A stretch of DNA of 64,000 nucleotides from CALROG01 sp943369755 (GTDB lineage Bacteria > Pseudomonadota > Gammaproteobacteria > Burkholderiales > Burkholderiaceae_C): positions 62,001 through 126,000 of the forward strand of contig CALROG020000002.1 in the NCBI GenBank assembly GCA_943369755.1. The letters are read 5' to 3'. Position 1 is the stretch's first letter, and every line of letters starts with the position of its first letter. Made by a program: the position numbers and the translations under genes. This document shows positions 43,884-53,217 of this stretch, one piece after another. Under the pieces are notes generated by a model. It saw only the letters and a program-made list of their open reading frames with translations, made no database searches and was not told where the DNA came from.

Positions 43884-46581
43884 CGGACAAAGCCAGTCCA
43901 CGGCCGTCAACCGTGCTGACTACCAGGCCCCGGCCTACTGGATCGACACGGTTGAACTGACCTTTGACCTCGACCCGGTCAAAACCCGTGTGCTCAACAA
44001 AATGCGGCTGCGCCGCAACACCGACGTGCCAGCCCAGGCGCTCAAGCTTGATGGCGAGGAGCTCAACCTGGCGCGGGTGCAGGTCAACGGCCAGGGCACC
44101 AGCTTCAAGATGGAAGGCAACCAGCTGGTGCTGGAGAACCTGCCCGAAGGGCACGAACCGTTTGAGATCGAGATCTTCACCACCTGCGCGCCGGCCAAAA
44201 ACACCAAGCTGATGGGTTTGTACGTGAGCAACGACTCGTTCTTCACGCAATGCGAGGCCGAGGGCTTTCGCCGCATCACCTACTTCCTGGACCGCCCCGA
44301 CGTGATGGCCAGCTACAGCGTGACACTGCGCGCCGACAAGGCCCAGTACCCGGTGCTGCTGAGCAACGGCAATCTGGTGGCGCAGGGCGACCTGAGCGGG
44401 CCAGACAATGCCGGGCGCCACTTTGCCACCTGGATCGACCCGCACAAAAAGCCCAGCTACCTGTTTGCGCTGGTAGCAGGCCAGCTGGTGTGCCGCGAGC
44501 AACGCATCACCTCCCGGGCCGGCAAAGAGCACTTGCTGCAGGTTTACGTGCGCCCCGGTGATCTGGAAAAAACCGAACATGCCATGAACTCGCTCATCGC
44601 CAGCGTGGTGTGGGACGAGGCCCGCTTCAACCTGCCGCTGGATCTTGAACGTTTCATGATCGTCGCCACCAGCGACTTCAACATGGGCGCGATGGAGAAC
44701 AAGGGCCTGAACATCTTCAACACCAAGTACGTGCTGGCCAGCCAGGCCACCGCCACCGACGTTGATTTCGGCAACATTGAAAGCGTGGTCGGTCACGAAT
44801 ATTTCCACAACTGGACCGGCAACCGTGTGACCTGCCGCGACTGGTTCCAGCTCAGCCTGAAAGAAGGCCTGACAGTGTTCCGCGACCAGGAATTCAGCCA
44901 GGACCTGTGTGCAGAGCCCTCAGCCCGCGCCGTCAAGCGCATTGAAGATGTGCGGGTGCTGCGCACCGCCCAGTTCCCCGAAGACGCCGGCCCGATGGCG
45001 CACCCGGTGCGGCCCGACAGTTACCTGGAAATCAACAATTTCTATACCGTCACCATCTATGAAAAAGGTGCCGAGGTGGTGCGCATGATGCAAACCCTGG
45101 CGACTGAAGGGGCCGCCGACCCATTGGGCCGCGCAGGTTTTGCCAAGGGCATGGCCTTGTACTTTGCCCGCCACGACGGCCAGGCCGTGACCTGCGACGA
45201 CTTTGCCCAGGCGATTGCCGACGCCAACCCGGGCTCCAGGCTGGCCGCCTTGCTGCCGCAATTCAAGCGCTGGTACAGCCAGGCCGGCACGCCACGGGTC
45301 AAGGCCAGCGGCCACTACGACGCGGCTGCGCGCAGCTACACGCTGACGCTGTCGCAAAGCTGCGCGCCCACGCCCGGCCAGGCGGCAAAAGAAGCCTATG
45401 TGATCCCGCTGGCCTACGGCCTGATCAGCCGCGACGGCCGCGAAATGGCGGCCGGACTGCATGTGCTGACCCAAGACAGCGAAACGCTGAGCTTCCCCGA
45501 CATCGACAGCGAACCCGTGCCCTCGGTGCTGCGTGGCTTCAGCGCCCCGGTCATTCTGGACTGCGACTACAGCGACGCCCACTTGCTGACGCTGCTGGCG
45601 CATGACACCGACGCGTTCAACCGCTGGGAGGCGGCGCAGCGCTTAAGCCTGCGTCGTGCTATCAATTTCATAGTGGATAGCGCAGATTCCACGCGGGCTA
45701 CAGCCGAAATTGAGCTTGACACAGGGTATGTGGAGGCCCTGCGCGGCATCTTGCGCCACCCGACGCTGGACGCAGCGTTCAAAGAGCTGGTGCTGACGCT
45801 GCCTTCAGAAGGCTACATCGCCGAGCAACTGCAGGCGGTAGACCCGCAACGCATTCACGCCGTGCGTGAAGCCATGCGCGAGCAGCTTGCCACCGCCCTG
45901 CACACCGACTGGGAATGGGCTTTCGACGCGCACCGCGACAACGGGGCCTACCGGCCCGACCCGGTTTCCAGCGGCCGTCGTGCGCTGGCCGGTTTGGCGC
46001 TGTCCCAGCTCTGCCTGGCGGCCCGTTTGAGCGGCGACACCGTGTGGCCCGGCAAGGCCTACCAGCGCTTCAAGGACGCCAGCAACATGACCGACCGCTT
46101 CAACGCGCTGGCCGCGTTGGTGGCCAGCGCCCATGAACTGGCTGCGCCTGCGCTAACCCGCTTTCACGCCTTGTTCAAAGACGACGCACTGGTGCTGGAC
46201 AAATGGTTTGCATTGCAAGCCGGTGCGCCCGACCGCGCCGGCAACGTGCTGCCGGTTGTGCGTCAGCTCATGAAGCATGCAGACTTCAACATCCGCAACC
46301 CCAACCGGGCGCGCAGCGTGATCTTCAGTTACTGCAGTGCCAACCCTGGCGCTTTCCACCGCACCGACGCCGCGGGCTATGTGTTCTGGAGCGAGCGTGT
46401 GATTGAGCTTGACGCCATCAACCCCCAGGTGGCGGCCCGGCTGGCGCGCGCACTGGACCGCTGGAACAAACTGGTAGAGCCCTGTCGCAGCGCCGCGCGC
46501 GAAGCCATCACCCGCGTTGCCGCCAAAGCCGACCTGAGCAATGATGTGCGCGAAGTGGTCACCCGCGCCCTGGCAGACTGA
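43867..46581 (+). CDS. pepN: Aminopeptidase N (M1 family)
   Basis: Zinc aminopeptidase that trims N-terminal residues of peptides in the cytoplasm. The 904 residues show MGAMENKGLNIFN (GAMEN exopeptidase motif) and VVGHEYFHNWTGNRVTCRDW (HExxH zinc site with the downstream Glu in LKEGLTVFRD). GGAGA stands upstream of the ATG. Residues about 598-613 (RAINFIVDSADSTRATAE) are encoded by an interspersed repeat (45658-45705) in frame. Confidence 0.96.
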   Translation: MLLLRDGQSQSTAVNRADYQAPAYWIDTVELTFDLDPVKTRVLNKMRLRRNTDVPAQALKLDGEELNLARVQVNGQGTSFKMEGNQLVLENLPEGHEPFEIEIFTTCAPAKNTKLMGLYVSNDSFFTQCEAEGFRRITYFLDRPDVMASYSVTLRADKAQYPVLLSNGNLVAQGDLSGPDNAGRHFATWIDPHKKPSYLFALVAGQLVCREQRITSRAGKEHLLQVYVRPGDLEKTEHAMNSLIASVVWDEARFNLPLDLERFMIVATSDFNMGAMENKGLNIFNTKYVLASQATATDVDFGNIESVVGHEYFHNWTGNRVTCRDWFQLSLKEGLTVFRDQEFSQDLCAEPSARAVKRIEDVRVLRTAQFPEDAGPMAHPVRPDSYLEINNFYTVTIYEKGAEVVRMMQTLATEGAADPLGRAGFAKGMALYFARHDGQAVTCDDFAQAIADANPGSRLAALLPQFKRWYSQAGTPRVKASGHYDAAARSYTLTLSQSCAPTPGQAAKEAYVIPLAYGLISRDGREMAAGLHVLTQDSETLSFPDIDSEPVPSVLRGFSAPVILDCDYSDAHLLTLLAHDTDAFNRWEAAQRLSLRRAINFIVDSADSTRATAEIELDTGYVEALRGILRHPTLDAAFKELVLTLPSEGYIAEQLQAVDPQRIHAVREAMREQLATALHTDWEWAFDAHRDNGAYRPDPVSSGRRALAGLALSQLCLAARLSGDTVWPGKAYQRFKDASNMTDRFNALAALVASAHELAAPALTRFHALFKDDALVLDKWFALQAGAPDRAGNVLPVVRQLMKHADFNIRNPNRARSVIFSYCSANPGAFHRTDAAGYVFWSERVIELDAINPQVAARLARALDRWNKLVEPCRSAAREAITRVAAKADLSNDVREVVTRALAD
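45658..45705 (+). repeat. Interspersed GCGGGCTACAG-type repeat, copy 3 (inside pepN)
   Basis: GCTATCAATTTCATAG, GATAGCGCAG, then ACGCGGGCTACAGCC, in the same order and spacing as the other copies. Confidence 0.65.
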
Positions 46582-46592
46582 GAGGCACCGAC

Positions 46593-47600
46593 ATGACATG
46601 CAAAATCTCGCTCACCCGCTACCTTGTTGAACAACAACGGGTGGACGGCCACATCCCGTCGCAGTTGCGCCTGCTGATAGAGGTGGTAGCACGCGCCTGC
46701 AAGAGCATCAGCCAGGCGGTGAACAAGGGCGCGCTGGGTGGCGTGCTGGGCACGGCTGGCAGCGAAAACGTGCAGGGCGAGGTGCAAAAGAAGCTGGACA
46801 TCATCGCCAACGAGGTGCTGATCGAGGCCAACGAATGGGGTGGCCACCTGGCGGGCATGGCTAGCGAAGAGATGGACGGCATCTACGTGGTGCCCAATCG
46901 CTACCCCCAGGGCGAATACCTGCTGCTGTTTGACCCGCTGGACGGCTCCAGCAACATCGACGTAAATGTGAGCATTGGCACCATCTTCAGTGTGCTGAAA
47001 ATGCCCGAAGACGACCGTGGGGTGGACGAATCCGACTTCTTGCAGCCCGGCAACAAACAGGTCGCCGCCGGCTACTGCGTTTATGGCCCGCAAACCACGC
47101 TGGTGCTGACGGTGGGCGACGGTGTGGCCATGTTCACCCTGGACCGGGAACAAGGCTCGTTTGTTCTCACCCAGGAAAACGTGCGGATTCCGCCCGACAC
47201 GCAGGAATTTGCAATCAACATGAGCAACATGCGCCACTGGGACGCCCCGGTAAAGCGCTATGTCGACGAATGCCTGCAGGGCAAAGAAGGCCCGCGCGGC
47301 AAAGACTTCAACATGCGCTGGATCGCCAGCATGGTGGCTGATGTGCACCGCATCCTGACCCGCGGCGGCATCTTCATGTACCCCTGGGACAAGCGCGAGC
47401 CCGACAAGCCCGGCAAGCTGCGCCTGATGTATGAGGCCAACCCGATGGGCTGGCTGGTCGAGCAGGCGGGCGGAGCCGCCACCGACGGCCGCCAGCGCAT
47501 TCTGGACATCCAGCCAGGCAAACTGCACCAGCGCGTGAGCGTGATCCTGGGTTCGCGCAACGAGGTCGAGCGCGTCACCGGCTACCACGGCACGTTATAA
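46593..47600 (+). CDS. fbp: Fructose-1,6-bisphosphatase, class I
   Basis: Gluconeogenic and Calvin-cycle phosphatase. The 335 residues include LIEANEWGGHLAGMASEEMD, LLLFDPLDGSSNIDVNVSIG (metal site DPLDGS) and GKLRLMYEANPMGWLVEQAG. It lies 11 bp after pepN and ends 12 bp before tRNA-Thr. Confidence 0.96.
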   Translation: MTCKISLTRYLVEQQRVDGHIPSQLRLLIEVVARACKSISQAVNKGALGGVLGTAGSENVQGEVQKKLDIIANEVLIEANEWGGHLAGMASEEMDGIYVVPNRYPQGEYLLLFDPLDGSSNIDVNVSIGTIFSVLKMPEDDRGVDESDFLQPGNKQVAAGYCVYGPQTTLVLTVGDGVAMFTLDREQGSFVLTQENVRIPPDTQEFAINMSNMRHWDAPVKRYVDECLQGKEGPRGKDFNMRWIASMVADVHRILTRGGIFMYPWDKREPDKPGKLRLMYEANPMGWLVEQAGGAATDGRQRILDIQPGKLHQRVSVILGSRNEVERVTGYHGTL

Positions 47601-47612
47601 TCTTGGGCTTAC

Positions 47613-47688
47613 GCCGGTGTAGCTCAGTCGGTAGAGCAGCTCATTCGTAATGAGAAGGTCGGGTGTTCGATTCATCTCTCCGGCACCA
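47613..47688 (+). tRNA. tRNA-Thr (CGU)
   Basis: 76-nt cloverleaf with encoded CCA: acceptor GCCGGTG, anticodon stem GCTCA/TGAGA with loop TTCGTAA, anticodon CGT; T-loop GTTCGATTC. Followed by an intrinsic terminator. Confidence 0.95.
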
Positions 47689-47694
47689 ATCAAG

Positions 47695-47729
47695 AAGGCC
47701 CTGATTCGCAAGACTCAGGGCCTTTTTTT
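47695..47729 (+). terminator. Intrinsic terminator after tRNA-Thr
   Basis: AAGGCCCTGA pairs with TCAGGGCCTT around a 10-nt loop and runs into seven T residues. Confidence 0.93.
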
Positions 47730-47785
47730 GTCGGCTAGGTAACGCTGTGGCCATCGGTTGCAGGCCAGCCCAAAGTGCCCCCCTC

Positions 47786-48535
47786 TCAGGCTGGTGGCCG
47801 CGGTGCCGGCTCCATCAGTGCCTTGCGTTCTGCCAGCTTGTCCACCAGGCGCTGCATGTTCGACAGCGACGCCAGGTGCATTGAAATCCAGTGCAATTCA
47901 CCGGCGCGAAATAGCTGCAAGGCCCAGGCATCGGGCAAGGCCAAAAGCTTTTTCTCGTCAACGATCATCAGGCCATTGACAGTGAAGCTGCGCCCGTCGG
48001 TCAGGTTGGCCTGGGCGTTCATTTCCATCAGCAGCCCCATGTCCACCAGGCGCTGGCAAAAGCTGTCGGTGCGCACATATTCCTGCTGGTAGCGGTTCAG
48101 GAAGTCCAGCGCGTTTTGCAAGAAAGGCGTGTTGTTGCCCGCCGCATCAAACAACGCCTCGCCGTCCTTGTCGTTCAGGCCTGGGTAGGCCTCGTCGATG
48201 CACACCCCCATTTGCTGCCCTGGCAATTCGGACAGCACGAACGGGTAGCGCCGCACAAAGGCCGGGATGTAATTGGCCAGCCAGTGGGCGTTGTCATCCA
48301 CGTACAGGTTTTCACGCGCGCGCAGGCCCAGCATGGCCACCGGAACCACCTTGCCGCTGGCCCGGGTGAACAGAATCGGGTATTCGCGCGACGCCTCGCC
48401 AAACTCCGCACCCGCCAGGTACAGCGAGTTGGCTTTGCGGGCAAAGGCAAAGCTGTTGCTTGGCGCGACCTTGCGCTTGCGATGGGTGTCGCGGTGCAGC
48501 AGCACCGGCTTTTCGTAGTAAACCGCGTCAGACAT
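47786..48535 (-). CDS. SapC family protein
   Basis: SapC proteins are conserved in proteobacteria; in Campylobacter a member is an S-layer secretion factor, and the general role is unknown. The 249 residues from ATG 48535 (GGGGGTG upstream) show the typical NSFAFARKANSLYLAGAEF, VVPVAMLGLRARENLYVDD and YIPAFVRRYPFVLSE. No signal peptide. Downstream of the transporter gene by 21 bp. Confidence 0.88.
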   Translation of the reverse strand: MSDAVYYEKPVLLHRDTHRKRKVAPSNSFAFARKANSLYLAGAEFGEASREYPILFTRASGKVVPVAMLGLRARENLYVDDNAHWLANYIPAFVRRYPFVLSELPGQQMGVCIDEAYPGLNDKDGEALFDAAGNNTPFLQNALDFLNRYQQEYVRTDSFCQRLVDMGLLMEMNAQANLTDGRSFTVNGLMIVDEKKLLALPDAWALQLFRAGELHWISMHLASLSNMQRLVDKLAERKALMEPAPRPPA

Positions 48536-48556
48536 GGCACCCCCGTTGGTCATTCA

Positions 48557-49849
48557 TTATTTCATTGGTCCGGGTGCCCGCGCGGCCAACACCTTGTCGA
48601 TGCGCTTGCCGTCCAGGTCCACCACCTCAAAAATCCAGCCCGCGCACTCAATGCGTTCCGCCGTGGCGGGCAAGCGGCCCGACACCGCCATCAACAACCC
48701 GGCCACCGTGTTGTAGCGGCCCCGGTCTTCGTCGGGCAACTCCCGAATAGCCAGGCGGGCCCGCAGCTCTGCAACCGGCATCAGGCCGTCCAGTAGCCAG
48801 GAGCCGTCTTCACGCTGGGTTGCCCAGGCGTCGGCCTGGGTGCCCGGCTGCAGTTCACCGGTAATGGCTTCGAGCAGGTCGTGCGGCGTCATCAGGCCCT
48901 GCACCACCCCATATTCGTCAACCACAAACACCATGCGGCCGGCGCGGGCCCGGAACTGCTCCAGCAGCTCCATGCCGGTCAGCGTCTCGGGCACGAACAA
49001 GGCCGCCTGGGCATGCGGCTCCACTGCGCCGGGGTGTTGGGGCCCCAGCTCCAGCAACCTGGCCACACTCACGACGCCCACCACATCGTCCAGCGAGCCA
49101 CGGCACACCGGGTACCAGGAATGCGCTCCAAAGCGCCCGGCCTGCTGCAGGCACTGGGCAATGCTCAGGCTGGCGTCCAGCCACTGCACATCCGAGCGCG
49201 GCAGCATCAAGGACGTCAGCGGCCGGTCATCCAGGTGGAACAGGTTTTGCACCATCTGGCGCTCGTGTTGTTCGATCACACCGGCGTCCACGCCCTCTTC
49301 GAGGCTGGCCACAATTTCTTCTTCCGTCACCAGGCGCCCGGCTGAATTGTCGATTCGCAGCAGGCGCAGCACCCCCTGCGTGCTCAAGGACAGCAGCCGC
49401 ACAAAAGGCTTGGCGCCAATGGCCACCCAGGTCATGGGGCGCGCCACCACCCGTGCCACCGTTTCGGGGTAAAGCTGGCCAATGCGCTTGGGCACCAGTT
49501 CGCCAAACACAATGGTGATGAAGGTAATGATGGTCACCACCAGCGCGGTGGCGGTGATCTCGGCTGCGCGCACCGGCATGCTCAGTTCGATGAGCCACAG
49601 CGAGAGCTTGCCGCTGAAAGCGGCCTCACCGATGATGCCGTTGAGCATGCCAATGGAGGTGATGCCCACCTGCACCGACGAGAGAAACTGGGTCGGGTTG
49701 TCCAGCAAAACCAATGCCGCGCCGGCCCCTTTGTCGCCCGCTTCAGTCATGGCAGCCAGCCGGGCCTTGCGGCTGGAGGCAAGCGCCAGCTCGGACATTG
49801 CGAACACGCCGTTGAGCAGCGTCAGCAACGCGATCAGCAAGTAGTCCAT
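48557..49849 (-). CDS. HlyC/CorC family transporter (CNNM + CBS domains)
   Basis: Putative Mg/Co ion exporter. The 430 residues have an N-terminal CNNM membrane domain with three or four helices (LLIALLTLLNGVFAMSELAL, ATALVVTIITFITIVFGELVP), paired CBS domains (about 200-330, LTSLMLPRSDVQWLDASLSI, VVDEYGVVQGLMTPHDLLEA) and a C-terminal CorC_HlyC domain. Divergent from apaH with a 24-bp gap. Confidence 0.93.
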   Translation of the reverse strand: MDYLLIALLTLLNGVFAMSELALASSRKARLAAMTEAGDKGAGAALVLLDNPTQFLSSVQVGITSIGMLNGIIGEAAFSGKLSLWLIELSMPVRAAEITATALVVTIITFITIVFGELVPKRIGQLYPETVARVVARPMTWVAIGAKPFVRLLSLSTQGVLRLLRIDNSAGRLVTEEEIVASLEEGVDAGVIEQHERQMVQNLFHLDDRPLTSLMLPRSDVQWLDASLSIAQCLQQAGRFGAHSWYPVCRGSLDDVVGVVSVARLLELGPQHPGAVEPHAQAALFVPETLTGMELLEQFRARAGRMVFVVDEYGVVQGLMTPHDLLEAITGELQPGTQADAWATQREDGSWLLDGLMPVAELRARLAIRELPDEDRGRYNTVAGLLMAVSGRLPATAERIECAGWIFEVVDLDGKRIDKVLAARAPGPMK

Positions 49850-49873
49850 GAATCAGGGGTGAGAATCAACACC

Positions 49874-50704
49874 ATGGCACTTTACTTGATTGGCGACGTG
49901 CAGGGCTGCGATGCAGCGCTGGGCCGCTTGCTTGACGAAATCGGCTTTTCCGCGAGCCGCGACACCGCCTACCTGCTGGGCGACCTGGTCAACCGCGGGC
50001 CTGAGTCGGCCGCAGTACTGCGCCGCCTGATGGCGCTGGGAGACGCCGCGCAGTGCCTGCTGGGCAACCACGACCTGAGCCTGCTGGCGGTGGCGCACGG
50101 CAGCCGCCAGCCGCAGCGCAAGGACACCATGGACAGCGTGCTGCTGGCACCCGACCGCGAAGCCCTGCTGGACTGGTTGCGCCACCAACGCATGGCCCTG
50201 CACGCCCACGGTGTGCTGATGGTGCATGCCGGCGTGCTGCCAGGCTGGACACTGGCCCAGACGCTGGCCCTGGCCGCCGAGGTAGAAGCGGTACTGCGCG
50301 GCCCCGAGCTGGCCGGGTTCCTGGCGACGATGTACGGCAACCAGCCAGACCAATGGGACGACAGCCTGAGCGGTGCCGACAGGCTTCGCGTGGTGGTCAA
50401 CACCCTGACGCGGCTGCGCTTTTGCACCCCCAGCGGAGTGATGGACTTGAAAACCAGCGGCGGACTGGCCAGCCAGCCGCCCGGCTATCTGCCCTGGTTT
50501 GACGTTCCGGGCCGCCGCACCGCAGACCAAACCGTGGCATTCGGGCATTGGTCAACCCTGGGCCTGTTGATGCGGCCAAGCATCATTTCCCTGGATACCG
50601 GGTGTGTCTGGGGCGGGTGCCTCAGCGCGCTGCGGCTAGAAGCCGCCGGGCAGCATGCGCTGATACAGGTGAAGTGCGACCAAGCGCAGCAGCCGGGCGA
50701 ATGA
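49874..50704 (+). CDS. apaH: Symmetrical bis(5'-nucleosyl)-tetraphosphatase
   Basis: Cuts Ap4A to two ADP. The 276 residues show the phosphoesterase motifs YLIGDVQGCDAALGRLL, LLGDLVNRGPES and LLGNHDLSLLAVAHG. ATG 49874 is used, as the family protein starts MALYLIGD; a GTG 15 bp upstream is unlikely. Confidence 0.95.
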   Translation: MALYLIGDVQGCDAALGRLLDEIGFSASRDTAYLLGDLVNRGPESAAVLRRLMALGDAAQCLLGNHDLSLLAVAHGSRQPQRKDTMDSVLLAPDREALLDWLRHQRMALHAHGVLMVHAGVLPGWTLAQTLALAAEVEAVLRGPELAGFLATMYGNQPDQWDDSLSGADRLRVVVNTLTRLRFCTPSGVMDLKTSGGLASQPPGYLPWFDVPGRRTADQTVAFGHWSTLGLLMRPSIISLDTGCVWGGCLSALRLEAAGQHALIQVKCDQAQQPGE

Positions 50705-50731
50705 TCCGGGCGCGCCAAGTTGCGTCGATTT

Positions 50732-50778
50732 GCTACTATTTTTGTAGCGGCTCACGCATATCTGATGCGGGCTAGCGC
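50732..50778 (+). repeat. Interspersed GCGGGCTACAG-type repeat, copy 4 (between apaH and rhlE)
   Basis: GCTACTATTTTTGTAGCGGC, TCACGCATA, then TGATGCGGGCTAGCGC. The first part can form the hairpin GCTAC-TATTTTT-GTAGC, and the element may act as a terminator between two convergent genes. Confidence 0.7.
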
Positions 50779-50789
50779 ATGAATTGGCG

Positions 50790-52250
50790 CTAAGTTGCGG
50801 TCAACTCGGCCTTGAACAGGGCAGCCACCTTGCGCTTGGGCTTGATGTTGGCAGAAATGCGATTACCCGCAGGCCTGGCGGTGGCCTCCCATGCAGGGGG
50901 TGCCTCGGCGGAACTAACCTCATAGGGCTTGTCAAAGAACGGGTCGCGCGGCGCTGCAACCGGGCGGTTGTACGCGCGCTCGGGGCGTGCCGGGCGCGGG
51001 GCTTGCGGTGCATCGAGCGCGTCGCGCGGGTCACCCAGCTCGCCCTCTTCGCGCCAATGCCGGCGCCCATCATTAATGCGGCCCTGGTTGCGAATATTCG
51101 GTCGGTCTTCCTCAAACTCCACTGCTTCCAGCTCGATCTTTTTCTTCAACAGCTTTTCAAGGTCGGCGACCAGCCGGCCATCGGTGGCTGACACAAAAGT
51201 GACGGCCAGACCGGAAGCCCCGGCACGCCCGGTCCGCCCGATGCGGTGCACATAGTCTTCGGCATTGAACGGCACGTCAAAGTTAAAAACCGCCGGCACG
51301 TCCTTGATGTCCAGGCCACGGGCGGCTACATCGGTCGCCACCAGCAAGTCCACTTCACCGGCCTTGAACGCGGCCAGGGCCTTCAGGCGTTCGTCCTGGC
51401 TTTTGTCGCCGTGCAGCGCGGTGGTCTTCAGGCCTTCACGCTCCAGTGAGCGGGCCAGGCGGGCGCAACCGAGCTTGCTGTTGACGAACACAAAGGCCTG
51501 GTTCAGGCCGCGCTGCTTGACGATCTGCTTGAGCGCGCGGCGCTTGTCGTCGTCCATCACGCTGTAGAAATGCTGCTCTACGGTAGAGGCTGTCTCATTG
51601 GGCCGCGCCACTTCAATGGTGACGGGGTCTTTGAGGTAGCTGTTGGCAAGGCGCTTGATTTCGGGCGAGAAAGTCGCGCTGAACAATAGCGTGGTGCGCT
51701 CCTTGGGCAGGTAGCTCAGGATGCGCTGCAGGTCGGGCAGGAAGCCGATGTCAAGCATGCGATCGGCCTCGTCCAGCACCACATACTCAACCTGGTTCAG
51801 CACCGCGTTCTTGGCTTCAATATGGTCCAGCAGGCGGCCTGGTGTGGCCACCAGCACTTCAACGCCTTTTTTCAGCTCCAGCGTCTGCGGCTTCATGTCA
51901 ATGCCACCGAACACCACGGTGCTGCGCAGGTTGGTGTATTTCGCATACAGCTTGACCTGCTGGGCCACCTGGTCGGCCAGCTCGCGCGTGGGCAGCAGCA
52001 CCAGCGCGCGCACCGGGTGGCGCGCCGGTGAGGTGGAGGCGTTTTCGTGCTTGAGCAGGCGCTGCAACAGGGGCAGCGAGAACGCCGCCGTCTTGCCAGT
52101 GCCGGTCTGGGCCGCGCCCATCACGTCCTTGCCGGTCAGTACCACCGGAATGGCCTCGGCCTGGATCGGGGTCATGGATTCGTAGCCCATTTCGGCTACG
52201 GCGCGTGCCAGCGGTTCAGCCAGCGATAGATTGGAAAAAGCAGAGGTCAT
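50790..52250 (-). CDS. rhlE: DEAD-box RNA helicase RhlE-type
   Basis: ATP-dependent RNA helicase in rRNA and mRNA processing. The 486 residues show the Q motif (MTPIQAEAIP), AQTGTGKTAAF, LPTRELADQV, VLDEADRMLD, LFSATFSPE and HRIGRTGRAG. The basic C-terminus (residues 385-486) is low-complexity, ending with NRISANIKPKRKV. Homologue of RhlE. Confidence 0.95.
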   Translation of the reverse strand: MTSAFSNLSLAEPLARAVAEMGYESMTPIQAEAIPVVLTGKDVMGAAQTGTGKTAAFSLPLLQRLLKHENASTSPARHPVRALVLLPTRELADQVAQQVKLYAKYTNLRSTVVFGGIDMKPQTLELKKGVEVLVATPGRLLDHIEAKNAVLNQVEYVVLDEADRMLDIGFLPDLQRILSYLPKERTTLLFSATFSPEIKRLANSYLKDPVTIEVARPNETASTVEQHFYSVMDDDKRRALKQIVKQRGLNQAFVFVNSKLGCARLARSLEREGLKTTALHGDKSQDERLKALAAFKAGEVDLLVATDVAARGLDIKDVPAVFNFDVPFNAEDYVHRIGRTGRAGASGLAVTFVSATDGRLVADLEKLLKKKIELEAVEFEEDRPNIRNQGRINDGRRHWREEGELGDPRDALDAPQAPRPARPERAYNRPVAAPRDPFFDKPYEVSSAEAPPAWEATARPAGNRISANIKPKRKVAALFKAELTAT

Positions 52251-52305
52251 TTAGCCCTCCATTGTCGCATTCAGCCCCTCGGCGCGGTTTTTCCAGGAAA
52301 TTTCA

Positions 52306-53178
52306 CTATATGGCACGAGCGGAGAAGGTGTCGCAGGCCTTGATCGCTCCGGTTTTGAGGCCGGTGGCGAACCAGCGCTGGCGCTGTGCACTGGTGCCAT
52401 GGGTAAAGCTCTCCGGCACCACCGCCCCGCCGCTGCCGCGCTGCAGTGCGTCGTCGCCGATCCTGGCCGCAGCGTTCATTGCCTCTTCCACGTCGCCCTG
52501 TTCAAGAATTTGCCGCGCGTTCTGCGCGTGATGCGCCCAGACTCCGGCGAAGCAATCCGCCTGCAACTCCAGCCGCACGCTCAAGGCGTTGTACTGCGCC
52601 TGGCTCACCCGGCCACGCATCTCGTCCATCTTGGCGCTGATACCCAGAAGGTTTTGTACGTGATGGCCGACCTCATGCGCAATCACATAGGCTTGGGCAA
52701 AGTCACCCGGTGCACCCAGCCGGTTCTTCAGCGTTTCGTAAAAACCCAGGTCGATGTAAACCTTTTGGTCGCCCGGGCAGTAGAACGGCCCCATGGCCGC
52801 CTGCCCCTGGCCGCAGGCGGTGCGGGTGGCACCGCGAAACAGCACCAGCTTGGGCTCGCGGTAGGTGCTGCCGGCCTGACTGAACTGCTGCTTCCAGACG
52901 TCTTCGGTATCGGCCAGCACCGTGCCCACGAATTTGGCCATGCGGTCGTCTGCCGGCGGGCGCTGGGCCGGGCCCTGTTGTACCTGAGCCGTGGGCGCGT
53001 CCGAGCCGCCGAGCAAGCCCAGAATCGTCAGCGGATTGATGCCAAAGATCCAGCCGCCCAGCAAGGCAATCACGATGGTGCCAATGCCGATGCTGCGCCC
53101 ACCCACCAGGCCACCGCCCGCGCCCCCGCTGCGGCGGTCCTCCACGTTGCTGGACTCACGGTTACCTTCCCATTTCAT
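52306..53178 (-). CDS. YpfJ-type neutral zinc metallopeptidase
   Basis: The 290 residues have a TM helix near 30-50 (GIGTIVIALLGGWIFGINPL), then a periplasmic-type domain with the zinc motif YVIAHEVGHHVQN and a downstream LQADCFAGVWAHHAQ; the whole is typical of the YpfJ (KPN_02809) family. ATG 53178 follows AGGAGGGTG. Substrate unknown. Confidence 0.93.
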   Translation of the reverse strand: MKWEGNRESSNVEDRRSGGAGGGLVGGRSIGIGTIVIALLGGWIFGINPLTILGLLGGSDAPTAQVQQGPAQRPPADDRMAKFVGTVLADTEDVWKQQFSQAGSTYREPKLVLFRGATRTACGQGQAAMGPFYCPGDQKVYIDLGFYETLKNRLGAPGDFAQAYVIAHEVGHHVQNLLGISAKMDEMRGRVSQAQYNALSVRLELQADCFAGVWAHHAQNARQILEQGDVEEAMNAAARIGDDALQRGSGGAVVPESFTHGTSAQRQRWFATGLKTGAIKACDTFSARAI

Positions 53179-53217
53179 GGCCACCCTCCTGCCCACAGGC
53201 TGCGCTAAAGTGCCCCT

